Below the pieces are notes generated by a model, which was given only the letters and a program-made list of their open reading frames with translations, ran no database searches and was not told where the DNA came from. A stretch of DNA of 64,000 nt, taken from Brevibacterium paucivorans. GTDB taxonomy: Bacteria > Actinomycetota > Actinomycetes > Actinomycetales > Brevibacteriaceae. The stretch's first letter is position 1. Every line of letters starts with the position of its first letter. The translations under genes were made by a program, and so were the position numbers. This document shows, piece by piece, positions 8,203-16,405 of the stretch. The stretch spans positions 1,240,001-1,304,000 of the forward strand of contig NZ_JAFBCP010000001.1 of assembly GCF_016907735.1 (NCBI RefSeq), read 5' to 3'.

Positions 8203-9081
8203 ATGAATTGGTTTATTGGAATCACAATCGTCACATTGGCTAGCGGATGGATCGGTGCAGGTATCAACGAACTTCTGGGGCAACCAAATTCCGTGGACTC
8301 ACTGGGCTCACTGATCTGGCTCACCACCCCGTTTGTGCTGGTGGTGGTCGCGCGAGTGACAAAGCAGGTGAGTGCGCCGGGTCGGTGGAAACCTCGGCTC
8401 AAACAGTCATGGCCGTGGTACGTGCTTGGGCTGTTGGTGTACCCCGCCATCTGTGTGTTTTCGAGTGTCGCAGGCGTGGGTTCGGGTATCGCCACGTTTA
8501 ATGGGATTGACATTAGTGCCCTCAGTGGAGCAGTGGCCGTTCCATTTATCGCGATGTTCGTGAAAAACATTTGCGAAGAGTCCGTGTGGCGTGGCTTCTT
8601 TGTGGGTGAAATGGATCGCCGTGCCAGTGACTGGATGGTGTACGCGATCAGCGGTGGTGTGTGGGGCCTGTGGCACTTGCCGTACTACCTGTTCTTCCTG
8701 CCGGAAGAGCAGATGCGCACCGTAATGGACGTGTCACGTCCCGTGTTTGCGCTGTTCGCGTGCGGTGTGATGGTCCTGTGGGGCGTGCTGTTCGCAGAAC
8801 TGTTTCGGCTCGCGGGGTCGATCTGGCCGCTGGTGTTGCTGCACGCAGTTGAGGACGTCACGGTTAACCCGCTGGTCTTGGAAGGTCGTTTGGTGATCCG
8901 GCCGGGCTTTGAGTGGCTGATCTCGCCTGTGGTGGGGATCCTGCCGGCACTGTGTTTGTGTGGTCTGGGACTTGTATTGCGTTGGTACCGCATTAACCGG
9001 GTTCGTGGTTCGGAAATCAGCCCGAGGTCGGAGTCCCTTCCGCGTGTTTCGGAACGTTCGGAACAGGGTGCGGCTGTGTGA
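8203..9081 (+). CDS. CPBP family intramembrane metalloprotease
   Basis: This integral membrane protein of about 292 aa belongs to the CPBP (Rce1-like, formerly CAAX) family. The expected motifs are present: EESVWRGFF (EExxxR), GLWHLPYYLF (His in the second motif) and a C-terminal LLHAVEDV. About seven to eight hydrophobic segments are visible. The start at 8203 (MNWFIGIT) follows GGGAGG and avoids the operator that a start at 8158 would cross. In bacteria these proteases take part in bacteriocin self-immunity or envelope protein processing; the substrate here is unknown. It is divergently paired with the PadR regulator. Confidence 0.85.
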   Translation: MNWFIGITIVTLASGWIGAGINELLGQPNSVDSLGSLIWLTTPFVLVVVARVTKQVSAPGRWKPRLKQSWPWYVLGLLVYPAICVFSSVAGVGSGIATFNGIDISALSGAVAVPFIAMFVKNICEESVWRGFFVGEMDRRASDWMVYAISGGVWGLWHLPYYLFFLPEEQMRTVMDVSRPVFALFACGVMVLWGVLFAELFRLAGSIWPLVLLHAVEDVTVNPLVLEGRLVIRPGFEWLISPVVGILPALCLCGLGLVLRWYRINRVRGSEISPRSESLPRVSERSEQGAAV

Positions 9082-9094
9082 GGAAAGCCCAGAC

Positions 9095-9149
9095 GGCGCA
9101 AAGCGAGCAAGACTACGCAATATAATGCGCCGTATCGCTCGTTTTGCGC
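9095..9149. repeat. Family 2 nested palindrome, copy 1
   Basis: Outer arms GGCGCAAAGCGAG and GCTCGTTTTGCGC enclose a conserved centre (GACTACGCAATATAATGCGC). Similar 54-56 base elements occur at 52200-52253 and 63806-63861. The rest of the 9082-9379 gap holds no gene I can support. Confidence 0.8.
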
Positions 9150-9379
9150 TGTTTCGCCCTACGGCCCTACGGCAAATACAACCGGGCTGTAGCTGGTGGT
9201 TGGTATGCGACTGTGGATCGCGCATTGCCGAAATCTTACAAGGTTTCGGGGCTCCTTCATTGTCTGAATCTTGGATGCATGGAGCTTATGCCATAAAATA
9301 TGACACATCAGCTTCAGCCGTTGACCCTCCACGATAAGGAGAGCGCCGATGACTGAAGCTTTTCTATAACGATGGAGTT

Positions 9380-10162
9380 ATGGTGAAAAACCAGAGGCGT
9401 TCAAAAAAGCAAAGTCACCGACTACCTATGCGTGCAATCACGACCGCAATTTTGGTTGATGGTGGGTTCTACAGACAGCGTGCATTAAGACTGTTCGGAA
9501 AAAAGACGCCCGAAGACCGCGCCAAAGAGCTTGCAGAGTACTGCCGTCGCCATATTGCAGCATCCCAAGCATGCTTGTATCGAGTCTTCTATTACGACTG
9601 CCCGCCGTCAGAGAAAGTGGTTTTTCATCCACTGACTGGGGAACACGTCAATTTGGCGAAAAGCGATCAATACAGGTGGGTTCGATCGTTTCATCAGCAG
9701 CTCGTGCGGAAGCGAAAGTTTGCTTTCCGGCGGGGTGAAGAGCTTGAGTCGCAAAATCACTTTTCACTCAAGTACGACAAACTGAAAATACTCTGCAGTG
9801 GCAAAATTTCAGTTTCTGATCTGAAACCTGAAGACTTTGATTTGGATATCACGCAAAAAGGCGTTGATATGCGAATCCGTTTAGACATTGCTTCACTTGC
9901 TGAACGGAGACTGGTCAATCAGATTGTCATGATTTCCGGCGATAGCGATTTTGTTCCTGCTGCCAAGCATGCGCGTCGCTCCGGAATTGACTTCATTCTG
10001 GATCCAATGTGGGCCAAGATTACTGACAGCTTGAACGAACACATTGATGGAATCCGAGAGTGCGTCCGTGCCGAACCACAGAATCGCAACGACCCGCTCC
10101 ACGTTGAGTATCGTTCTGAGTCTGGCAAGTCTGAATTAGACACGTGTGAAGATGACTACTAA
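9380..10162 (+). CDS. NYN domain (PIN-like ribonuclease) protein
   Basis: This 260-aa protein has the NYN/LabA-type PIN-like nuclease pattern. The first acidic residue is in ILVDGGFYRQRA (about residue 25), the central acidic block is DITQKGVDMRIRLDI (about 155), and the final motif is VMISGDSDFVPAAKHAR (about 185). These are the Asp positions expected to bind Mg2+. NYN proteins cleave or process RNA, and some belong to defence islands. The gene stands alone, is clearly more AT-rich than its neighbours and lacks the CCGAGGT motif common around it, so it was probably acquired horizontally. Its 3' end abuts the convergent gene at 10172. Confidence 0.85.
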   Translation: MVKNQRRSKKQSHRLPMRAITTAILVDGGFYRQRALRLFGKKTPEDRAKELAEYCRRHIAASQACLYRVFYYDCPPSEKVVFHPLTGEHVNLAKSDQYRWVRSFHQQLVRKRKFAFRRGEELESQNHFSLKYDKLKILCSGKISVSDLKPEDFDLDITQKGVDMRIRLDIASLAERRLVNQIVMISGDSDFVPAAKHARRSGIDFILDPMWAKITDSLNEHIDGIRECVRAEPQNRNDPLHVEYRSESGKSELDTCEDDY

Positions 10163-10171
10163 CCAAGCGCC

Positions 10172-11017
10172 CTACGGCAGCTGAAGACCGTCGATATCGA
10201 CCTTGGTGCCCGCCTTCAACCACGCTGGGCTGGACGTGTAGATGATGCTGAACGGCACCTCGGCGCCTTTTTCCGTGAACCACAGAACCACGGGCCCGCG
10301 CTCGCCAAACGTGCGCTCCGGCGGAGGTGTGAGCGAGGCACTAGCGAACATGGCCGTCTGCGCGATCACACGAGCTCCCGTCTCATCGAAAGCCGCCGCG
10401 AACTTCTGCAGCACACCCGTCAGATCCCAGTCATCAACGTGGCTGACCTGGGGTGACGCCATATACGTGAGCTGCTGGGCAGGGATCGTGACCAGGGCGG
10501 TGTAGCGCTCAGCCTTCTCCCACCTGTCTCGCGTGCGCAAAGCCAGATCGGTGAGCGCGCGGGCATCGGCGCTGGTGAGCTCGTTGGGAAGTTCCGCGAA
10601 CCACACGGTGAGGGCCTCGTCGTTCTCAGTGAGCATGTCCACGCAGGTGACTCGCGTGTCACCCATGTCAGCGACGGCCAGGCGGCCCAGATCCACCCCG
10701 TACTTTTCCTCACCCGTGTAGTCCGTGAAATCGACCGCCTTGGGTGTAAACGTGCCCCGGTCCCAGCGCAACCGGCGGGTGTCCACGGTGGCCACGACCG
10801 AGGTGGGAATTCCCTCCGCTGGCTCGGTCGCCACCGTGGCGAGCTGGGTGAGGATGGGAGACTGCGTGCCGGCCACGTTGGGCAACAGGTGGACGGTGCC
10901 ACCGCGGTCAGACAAGGCCTGGGCGGCCAGTCGCAGGCTCACCGGGTCAAACGCGGCCACGCCACCGTCGATGGGGAGTTCCGTGTCAACGTTTTCGAGG
11001 TCGTACTTCAGGCTCAC
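10172..11017 (-). CDS. Hypothetical protein, 281 aa
   Basis: I do not recognise the family. The protein is soluble, with no signal peptide. It contains the segments FDPVSLRLAAQALSDRGG, VVATVDTRRLRW and, near the end, GPVVLWFTEKGAEVPFSIIYTSS, which suggest a beta-rich fold. The start MSLKYDLENVD is well placed. It lies 37 bases downstream of the amphi-Trp gene on the same strand and is likely co-transcribed with it. Confidence 0.6.
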   Translation of the reverse strand: MSLKYDLENVDTELPIDGGVAAFDPVSLRLAAQALSDRGGTVHLLPNVAGTQSPILTQLATVATEPAEGIPTSVVATVDTRRLRWDRGTFTPKAVDFTDYTGEEKYGVDLGRLAVADMGDTRVTCVDMLTENDEALTVWFAELPNELTSADARALTDLALRTRDRWEKAERYTALVTIPAQQLTYMASPQVSHVDDWDLTGVLQKFAAAFDETGARVIAQTAMFASASLTPPPERTFGERGPVVLWFTEKGAEVPFSIIYTSSPAWLKAGTKVDIDGLQLP

Positions 11018-11054
11018 GCAGTTTCTCCTGTCCGCGAGTTGCGTCTACAAAGGC

Positions 11055-11285
11055 TTACTTCCAGGCGAGTTTGACCTCGATTTCGGACTTCCCGCCCTGC
11101 TTCACTTCGATTTCGTACTCGTAGCTAACGGTGTCGGGGACGTCTACGGTGACGTCGTGGTCGCCCGTCTGCACGCGCACTTCGTTCTGGCGTTCGATCG
11201 CATCGGCGAGTTCGCGCAACTTCTTCGCCGCCTGCTCGCGGGTCATCGATTCTTCTGATTCGTGTTCAAACAGTTTTTCGCTCAT
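11055..11285 (-). CDS. Amphi-Trp domain protein
   Basis: This small protein (76 aa from the ATG at 11285) has the pattern of the amphi-Trp domain: an amphipathic N-terminal helix segment with TREQAAKKLRELADAI, then beta strands with alternating charged residues (YEYEIEVKQGGKSEIEVKLAWK) ending in a Trp near the C-terminus. The function of the domain is unknown. It is probably the first gene of a two-gene unit with the 281-aa protein. A TTG 12 bases upstream is a less likely start. Confidence 0.7.
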   Translation of the reverse strand: MSEKLFEHESEESMTREQAAKKLRELADAIERQNEVRVQTGDHDVTVDVPDTVSYEYEIEVKQGGKSEIEVKLAWK

Positions 11286-11428
11286 GCCGATATTCAATCA
11301 AGCGAGTCTGAACGGAAGATGTCCCAGCGAATTGAAGGAGTCCCAGCGGCCCACTCTCGGCACGGGAACCGTCGGTAACGGAACCCTCGGTAAGGGCGGG
11401 CCGCCTGAACATGCGCGTTGGGTGGGAG

Positions 11429-12820
11429 TTATGCGTTGGGTGGGAGGTCGGTGCCGGCACCTCGGCGGCGGATCACTGGAACGGTGGGCGTTCCCGGTAC
11501 CTCTCCGCGGCTCTTGGGGCACCCGCCCGAGGTGGGAGCGGTTCCGTTTGCCGCCTCGGCGGAGGTTCCCGCAGGGATCGCACCCGGCTGACCTGCAGAC
11601 CCACCGGCCTGCGCACCAGCACCACCGGCGCACGGCAAACCAGCCCCGGCCACACCGGAAGCCCCGCCAGCAGGGCCGGTCCCACCAACCTCAGTGCCAC
11701 CCTGGGTGCCGTTGACCGCAGCCAGGTGGGCGTTCTTGCTGGCCAGGATCTGGTCGCGCAGCGCCTCGGTGTCCTCTTGGCCCAAGATGGAGAAGCCGCC
11801 GTCCACAATCATGTCGAGGTCGGCGATGGCGTCTTGGCCTTCACTGGTCAGGTAGTCGCCCAGGAACAGCGAGTTGGCCACGTGCAGGCTCAGCGGCTGC
11901 AGCGTGCGCAAGTGCATTTCACGTCCACCGGCGATGCGAAGTTCCTTGTCAGGGCACATGAATCGCACGGCAGCCAGGATGCGCATCGAGTGCTGTGGAG
12001 TCAGGTGGTGCACGCCTTCCATGGGGGTGCCTTCGAATGGGATGAGGAAGTTCACGGGGATCGAATCGGAGTCGAGTTCGCGCAGGGAGTCGATCGCTTC
12101 GATGACCTGTTCGTCCGATTCGCCCATACCCACGATCAGGCCCGAACACGGCGACAAGCCCCCAGCCTTCGCCTTCTTCACGGTGTCCGTGCGCTGTTCA
12201 AACGTGTGGGTGGAGCAGATTTCTTCGTAGTTCGATTCGGCGGTGTTGAGGTTGTGGTTGTACGCGTCTACGCCGTATTCCTTGAGGCGTTCGGCCTGGT
12301 TGTCCTTGAGGAATCCCAGGCACGCGCACACTTCCAGCTGCGGGTTGTTGTCCTTGATTGACTTGGTGATTTCACCCACCCGGTCGATGTCACGGTTCGA
12401 CGGCCCGCGTCCGGAGGCCACGAGGCACACGCGACCCGCGCCACCTTCCATCCCGAAGGTCGCCTGGCGGGTGGCGTCCTTGGTGCTCAGCCACGAGTAC
12501 TTGAGGATTTCCGTGTCAGATCCCAGGCGCTGTGAGCAGTACCCGCAGTCTTCGGGGCACAGGCCGGACTTGAGGTTGACCAGGTAGTTCACCTTCACGG
12601 TCATGCCAAAGTGCTTCCGGCGCACTCGTGCCGCGGCGGCGACGACGTCAAGGAGGTCTTCGTCGGCTGTGCGCAGGATGGCCAGCCCCTGTTCCGAGGT
12701 GGCAGGGGTCCCAGCGAGCACCTGCTTGGCAAGTGCGTCGGGGTCGATGGGGGCAGGGGAGTGCGAGGTTACAGTGCCCGGCTCGGCTGATGTGGCCGGT
12801 GAAGCGTTATCTACAGACAT
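11429..12820 (-). CDS. bioB: Biotin synthase BioB with an unusual Gly/Ala-rich insert
   Basis: BioB is a radical SAM enzyme that inserts sulfur into dethiobiotin. The 4Fe-4S motif is intact (CPEDCGYC), and family segments such as [26 protein letters not shown] and RIAGGREM follow. The protein has about 463 aa, whereas actinobacterial BioB is usually about 330-370. The excess is a low-complexity Gly/Ala/Thr/Pro stretch of about 85 residues between LAAVNG and the conserved C-terminal [13 protein letters not shown]. The insert carries CCGAGGT motifs at 11458 and 11527. No other biotin gene is nearby. The ATG at 12820 is chosen over 12838 because the operator lies between them. Confidence 0.93.
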   Translation of the reverse strand: MSVDNASPATSAEPGTVTSHSPAPIDPDALAKQVLAGTPATSEQGLAILRTADEDLLDVVAAAARVRRKHFGMTVKVNYLVNLKSGLCPEDCGYCSQRLGSDTEILKYSWLSTKDATRQATFGMEGGAGRVCLVASGRGPSNRDIDRVGEITKSIKDNNPQLEVCACLGFLKDNQAERLKEYGVDAYNHNLNTAESNYEEICSTHTFEQRTDTVKKAKAGGLSPCSGLIVGMGESDEQVIEAIDSLRELDSDSIPVNFLIPFEGTPMEGVHHLTPQHSMRILAAVRFMCPDKELRIAGGREMHLRTLQPLSLHVANSLFLGDYLTSEGQDAIADLDMIVDGGFSILGQEDTEALRDQILASKNAHLAAVNGTQGGTEVGGTGPAGGASGVAGAGLPCAGGAGAQAGGSAGQPGAIPAGTSAEAANGTAPTSGGCPKSRGEVPGTPTVPVIRRRGAGTDLPPNA

Positions 12821-12830
12821 GGAACAAGTC

Positions 12831-12845
12831 TTGAACACTGTTCAA
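12831..12845. promoter_or_regulatory. Operator-like palindrome upstream of bioB (BioQ-type)
   Basis: TTGAACACTGTTCAA is a perfect inverted repeat (TTGAAC-N3-GTTCAA), 11 bases before the bioB ATG. Actinobacterial biotin genes are commonly repressed by the TetR-family BioQ, whose sites have a TGAAC-N3-GTTNA-like core. The match and position support a BioQ site; the regulator itself is not in the window. Confidence 0.65.
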
Positions 12846-13000
12846 CCGAATGCAAGTGGGGTGCGGTGTGCGTCGCCTGCGCATCCCGCTCTGCAGTACC
12901 AAGTTTTAACAGGTGAAACTTTTCATTCGCGATGTATATTCTGGGGTGTGACGTAGGTAATATCGATCGGTCACTGTCGACCCACAAGAAGGACATAAAC

Positions 13001-14458
13001 ATGGCGGAACTCAAGAAGTCGCTGAACATGTTTCAGCTCTTAGCCTTCGGCGTCGCCGGCGTCGTGGGCACCAGTTGGATTTACACCAACTCCAAACTCT
13101 TTGCCGAATACGGTGCTGGCGGTGTGGTCTTTGGTCTGATTGCTGGTGTGCTGCTGGCTGCGTGCGTGGCGCTCGCATACTCGGAACTGACCACCACGTT
13201 CCCGCGTGCCGGTGGTGAGGTGGTGTACTCCTACACCTCCATGGGCCGAGGTGCCGCATTCCTTACCGGCTGGATGCTGTTGGGTGCGTATGTGTCGTCC
13301 TTGGCGTTTTACGTCACCGCGTTCGGATTCCTGTTGGCGAAGTTCGTGCCGTGGGTCAACACGATCCCGCTTTACACCATTAACGATGAAACCGTGTATC
13401 TTCCGGTCCTGCTCATTGGTATCGCCCTCACCGCCGTCTTCTTCCTGCTCAACTGGTTTGGGATCGAAGTGGGCGCGCAAGTGCAGATGGCCATGTTCGC
13501 TGCGATCGTTGTGATCGGTGTGGCGCTGGTCGTGGTCGGGTTCACGACCGGATCACCGCAGAACTTCTTCCCTGCCTACGCGCCTGATGCGCAACCGGTG
13601 GCGGACACTCTACGCTTCATCATCCCGGGCATGACTTTCTTGGCAGGTTTCGGTCTGGTGGCTGTTTTAGCCGAGGATGCGAACATGTCCGCGCGTAAAG
13701 TCGGCCGCGCCGTGGGGTTCACCGTGCTTGCAGCGGGAGGTTTCTACTGCCTGGTGCTGGCAGCTACCGCTTGGGTTCTGCCGTGGCAAGACGTGGCAGA
13801 GATGGACTTGGGAACCGTGTCGGCCTTCCGTGAAGCTGGGTTCGCTTGGCTGGGTGCTGGTGCCTACCTCATTGCGTTCTTGGGTCTGCTGACAAGCTTC
13901 CTCGGGCTGTTCGTAGCCAGCTCCCGCATCATGGTGGCGATGGGGCGCGCCCACTTGCTGCCACCTCGGCTGGGGGATATTGACCAGCGCACAGGAACCC
14001 CGCGCAAAGCCCTCATTGCGACCGCGGTCGTCACGCTGGGACTGGGATGGTTGGGACCCGGCGCGGTGGTGTGGTTCCTGGACACCGGAGGCGTGTACTT
14101 GGGGATCGTATGGTTCATGGTGGTGTTGGCGAAGTACCTGATGCCTCGGCGGTATCCGGAACTGGAGCGCCCCTACCGCACCCGGTTGAGCTTCCTGCCC
14201 GCGATCGGTGGAGTGGGTGCGCTGCTGGTGATCGTGTGGGCGATTGTGCCGGGTACGGGATCGTCGCTGGTGTGGCCGTCGGAGTACATCATTCTGGGTG
14301 TGTGGTGTGCGATCGGTGCCGTGCTCTATGTGGTGGCGTCCAAGAAACAGATCAGCCGATCCGAAGGTCTCAAAGCGCTTTTGGGTGACTCGTACGCTCA
14401 CCTTCACCGGCACGAGGTCGAGGCTCAACAGCGCAAGACGGAGCCGCCACAGAAGTAA
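13001..14458 (+). CDS. APC superfamily amino acid/polyamine permease
   Basis: This 485-aa integral membrane protein shows about 12 hydrophobic segments. The first (FQLLAFGVAGVVGTSWIY) carries the Gly-rich substrate-binding turn of APC transporters. A later conserved segment is FIIPGMTFLAGFGLVAVLAEDANMSARKVGRAV in pattern, with E and D residues typical of this family. The ATG at 13001 follows AGAAGGA. It faces away from bioB. Substrate is unknown; the next gene, a serine hydrolase, might supply or use the same amide compound, but that is only inference. Confidence 0.85.
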   Translation: MAELKKSLNMFQLLAFGVAGVVGTSWIYTNSKLFAEYGAGGVVFGLIAGVLLAACVALAYSELTTTFPRAGGEVVYSYTSMGRGAAFLTGWMLLGAYVSSLAFYVTAFGFLLAKFVPWVNTIPLYTINDETVYLPVLLIGIALTAVFFLLNWFGIEVGAQVQMAMFAAIVVIGVALVVVGFTTGSPQNFFPAYAPDAQPVADTLRFIIPGMTFLAGFGLVAVLAEDANMSARKVGRAVGFTVLAAGGFYCLVLAATAWVLPWQDVAEMDLGTVSAFREAGFAWLGAGAYLIAFLGLLTSFLGLFVASSRIMVAMGRAHLLPPRLGDIDQRTGTPRKALIATAVVTLGLGWLGPGAVVWFLDTGGVYLGIVWFMVVLAKYLMPRRYPELERPYRTRLSFLPAIGGVGALLVIVWAIVPGTGSSLVWPSEYIILGVWCAIGAVLYVVASKKQISRSEGLKALLGDSYAHLHRHEVEAQQRKTEPPQK

Positions 14459-14522
14459 GCGCAAACATCAGCCCTTACGTCCATAACTGAAACACTCGCT
14501 CCTACTTACGAAAGGATTTACT

Positions 14523-16139
14523 GTGTCATTCGCCCCGTCCGTGCTCACTCAGGTGTGCGAAGAGTTAGAGGCTGAGGCATCAGCGGGAGGTGTCACGCAA
14601 CTTGCCTACGGGATTGTGTCCGGTGGCCAGTTGGTTGCTCAGCGTGACCCGGATGCGATTTTCCGGATCGCGTCCATGACGAAGTCTTTTACGGCGGCGA
14701 CGGTATTGGGCGTGTGCCGAGGTGTCATCCCGGTGACGGGTGTGGCACCTTCGTTGGATGACGAGTTGGTGGACTGGTTGCCTGACCTGCGGGAATCGGC
14801 GTGGGCTGACGGGATGACGGTGCGTGATGCGTTGACCATGTCGACTGGTCTACCCAATGACGACCCGTGGGCGGACCGCTTGGAGTCCTTGAGCGACGCC
14901 GGCATGCGTGATCTGATGAGGCGGTCTGCGGGCACCAACTTCGTGACGGGTACCGGGTATGAGTACGCCAACTACGGGTATGCGTTGTTGGGTGCGTTTG
15001 TGGAGGCGGCCACGGGCCGGGAGTTTACCGAGGTGGTCGCCACTCATCTGCTCACGCCCCTGGGGTTGGAGTCCACAGGGTTTGATGTGCGTGAGCTGGA
15101 CCAGGACAGGCTGGTTACGGGGTATCGGAAGAATCTGGCGGGCGAACTGGAGCCGCAACCGTTCACGTTGCCCGGTGCGTTTTCGGCGATTGGTGGGTTG
15201 GCGTCCTCGGTGAGTGATGTTGCCCGTTGGATCAGTGTTCTCATGACGGCCGTGGACGGAACCGCGGTAGCAGGTGAGTCGGCTGGTGACGCCGCTGGGC
15301 TGGCTACCGCGGCAGGTGAGGCCAGCGGGGAAGGTGGGAACGACCTCGGCGGTTTTCCCTTGGGTGCCAACCCGCGCGAGCAGCGCGCGTGGCGCCGGAT
15401 TCTGGCCGACCTGCAACAAGCGCACCGGCTCATCAGTGTCACGCGCAACGAACGTGACGCCGTGGTGACCGCGGGTTACGGGTACGGGCTACGGTGTTAT
15501 TTCGACACGCAGCTGGGGCACAGTGCCGGGCATTCGGGCGGGTACCCCGGGTTTTCGCTGCACATGAGGTGGCATGCGGCAAGTGGCACGGGGGTCGTGC
15601 TGTTGGCGAATGTGACTGGTTTCCCCGCCGAGGCGGTCGCCACCAACGCTTTAGACGCGCTGGTTTCGGATGTGCGCGACCGAGGTGACGGTTCGGTTGC
15701 GTGGCCCAGGGCTGAAACGGTGGAGGCGACTCCGGCACGCAAGGGTGCGGGTGCCTCTGGGGCTGGTGTCGTGTATGCGGTGGACCCGGTGTGCAGTTTT
15801 GCGCCGTCTCAGGTGGCGCGTGAGCGGGTTGCGCAGGCCGAACGGATGATTGCTGCGTGTGATGATTCGGGGGCTGACCAGGTGTTTTCGGCCAACATGG
15901 ACATGGATGTGCCCCGGGCTGAGCGCCTGACGCACTGGGCCGAGGTGCGTGAGTACGTGGGCGGTGAAGGTTCGGTGGCTGCCGGGCTGGAAGGCGTTGA
16001 GGTCACGTGGATCAATGCGCACGAGGCCACCTGGAAAGTGTGGGGCGAGGAGCGTGACGGTCAGCAGTGTGGGCGCGAAGTGACCATGAAACTTAACGCA
16101 GCCGGGCTGATCCAAAAGCTAAAGGTGAAGAAGCTTTAG
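14523..16139 (+). CDS. Serine hydrolase, class C beta-lactamase-like
   Basis: This 538-aa protein starts at GTG (14523) after GAAAGGA. The active-site motif SxxK is SMTK near residue 52, the YxN motif is YAN within YEYANYGY near 146, and HSGGYPGF near 336 fits the third motif (HxG). There is no signal peptide, so it is probably a cytoplasmic esterase or D-aminopeptidase-like enzyme rather than a secreted beta-lactamase. The C-terminal 130 residues are a separate beta-rich domain. It lies 64 bases after the permease gene and may be in its operon. Confidence 0.83.
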   Translation: MSFAPSVLTQVCEELEAEASAGGVTQLAYGIVSGGQLVAQRDPDAIFRIASMTKSFTAATVLGVCRGVIPVTGVAPSLDDELVDWLPDLRESAWADGMTVRDALTMSTGLPNDDPWADRLESLSDAGMRDLMRRSAGTNFVTGTGYEYANYGYALLGAFVEAATGREFTEVVATHLLTPLGLESTGFDVRELDQDRLVTGYRKNLAGELEPQPFTLPGAFSAIGGLASSVSDVARWISVLMTAVDGTAVAGESAGDAAGLATAAGEASGEGGNDLGGFPLGANPREQRAWRRILADLQQAHRLISVTRNERDAVVTAGYGYGLRCYFDTQLGHSAGHSGGYPGFSLHMRWHAASGTGVVLLANVTGFPAEAVATNALDALVSDVRDRGDGSVAWPRAETVEATPARKGAGASGAGVVYAVDPVCSFAPSQVARERVAQAERMIAACDDSGADQVFSANMDMDVPRAERLTHWAEVREYVGGEGSVAAGLEGVEVTWINAHEATWKVWGEERDGQQCGREVTMKLNAAGLIQKLKVKKL

Positions 16140-16156
16140 CTGGGTAGTGTTTTCAA

Positions 16157-16221
16157 CTTCCCACTTAACTTCCCACTCGACTTAACACTTTGGGAAGCTG
16201 AGTGGGAAGTTAAGTGGGAAG
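16157..16221. terminator. Long perfect inverted repeat after the serine hydrolase gene
   Basis: The arms 16157-16178 and 16200-16221 are a perfect 22-bp inverted repeat with a 21-base loop. The half sequence is internally repetitive (CTTCCCACTTAACTTCCCAC). It lies 18 bases after the stop codon, suiting a terminator, although no U tract follows. I see no other copy in the window. Confidence 0.6.
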
Positions 16222-16309
16222 CTGTGGGAAGTTCGAAAATTCGACGCGGAAAGGCTTCCAAGCCACCTTTCCAAAGATCGTGTTTAACCTGGGCGGGATG
16301 AGCTAGAAA

Positions 16310-16376
16310 CCAAAGGATAATGCTTATCCTTTGGTGTACGCGCGCTTAATCCAAGGATAGACATTATCCTTGGATT
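16310..16376. promoter_or_regulatory. Tandem palindromic operators upstream of fic
   Basis: Two inverted repeats share the same core and a 5-base spacer. The first (16310-16334) has arms CCAAAGGATA and TATCCTTTGG. The second (16348-16376) has arms AATCCAAGGATA and TATCCTTGGATT. The common core is AAGGATA-N5-TATCCTT, and the sites are 34 bases apart centre to centre. The Fic protein downstream has its own C-terminal winged-helix segment, so autoregulation is the simplest explanation. Confidence 0.7.
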
Positions 16377-16405
16377 CAATGGTGGTTGATGAAAGGCTTT
16401 CGCGT

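Noticed and set aside
11411..12361. Plus-strand frame of 316 codons opposite bioB
   Set aside because: The minus strand encodes BioB with all motifs; the opposing frame has no domain and no start signal.
12821..13000. Riboswitch in the bioB/permease intergenic region
   Set aside because: No conserved riboswitch structure is visible; the palindrome 11 bases before bioB better fits a protein operator.
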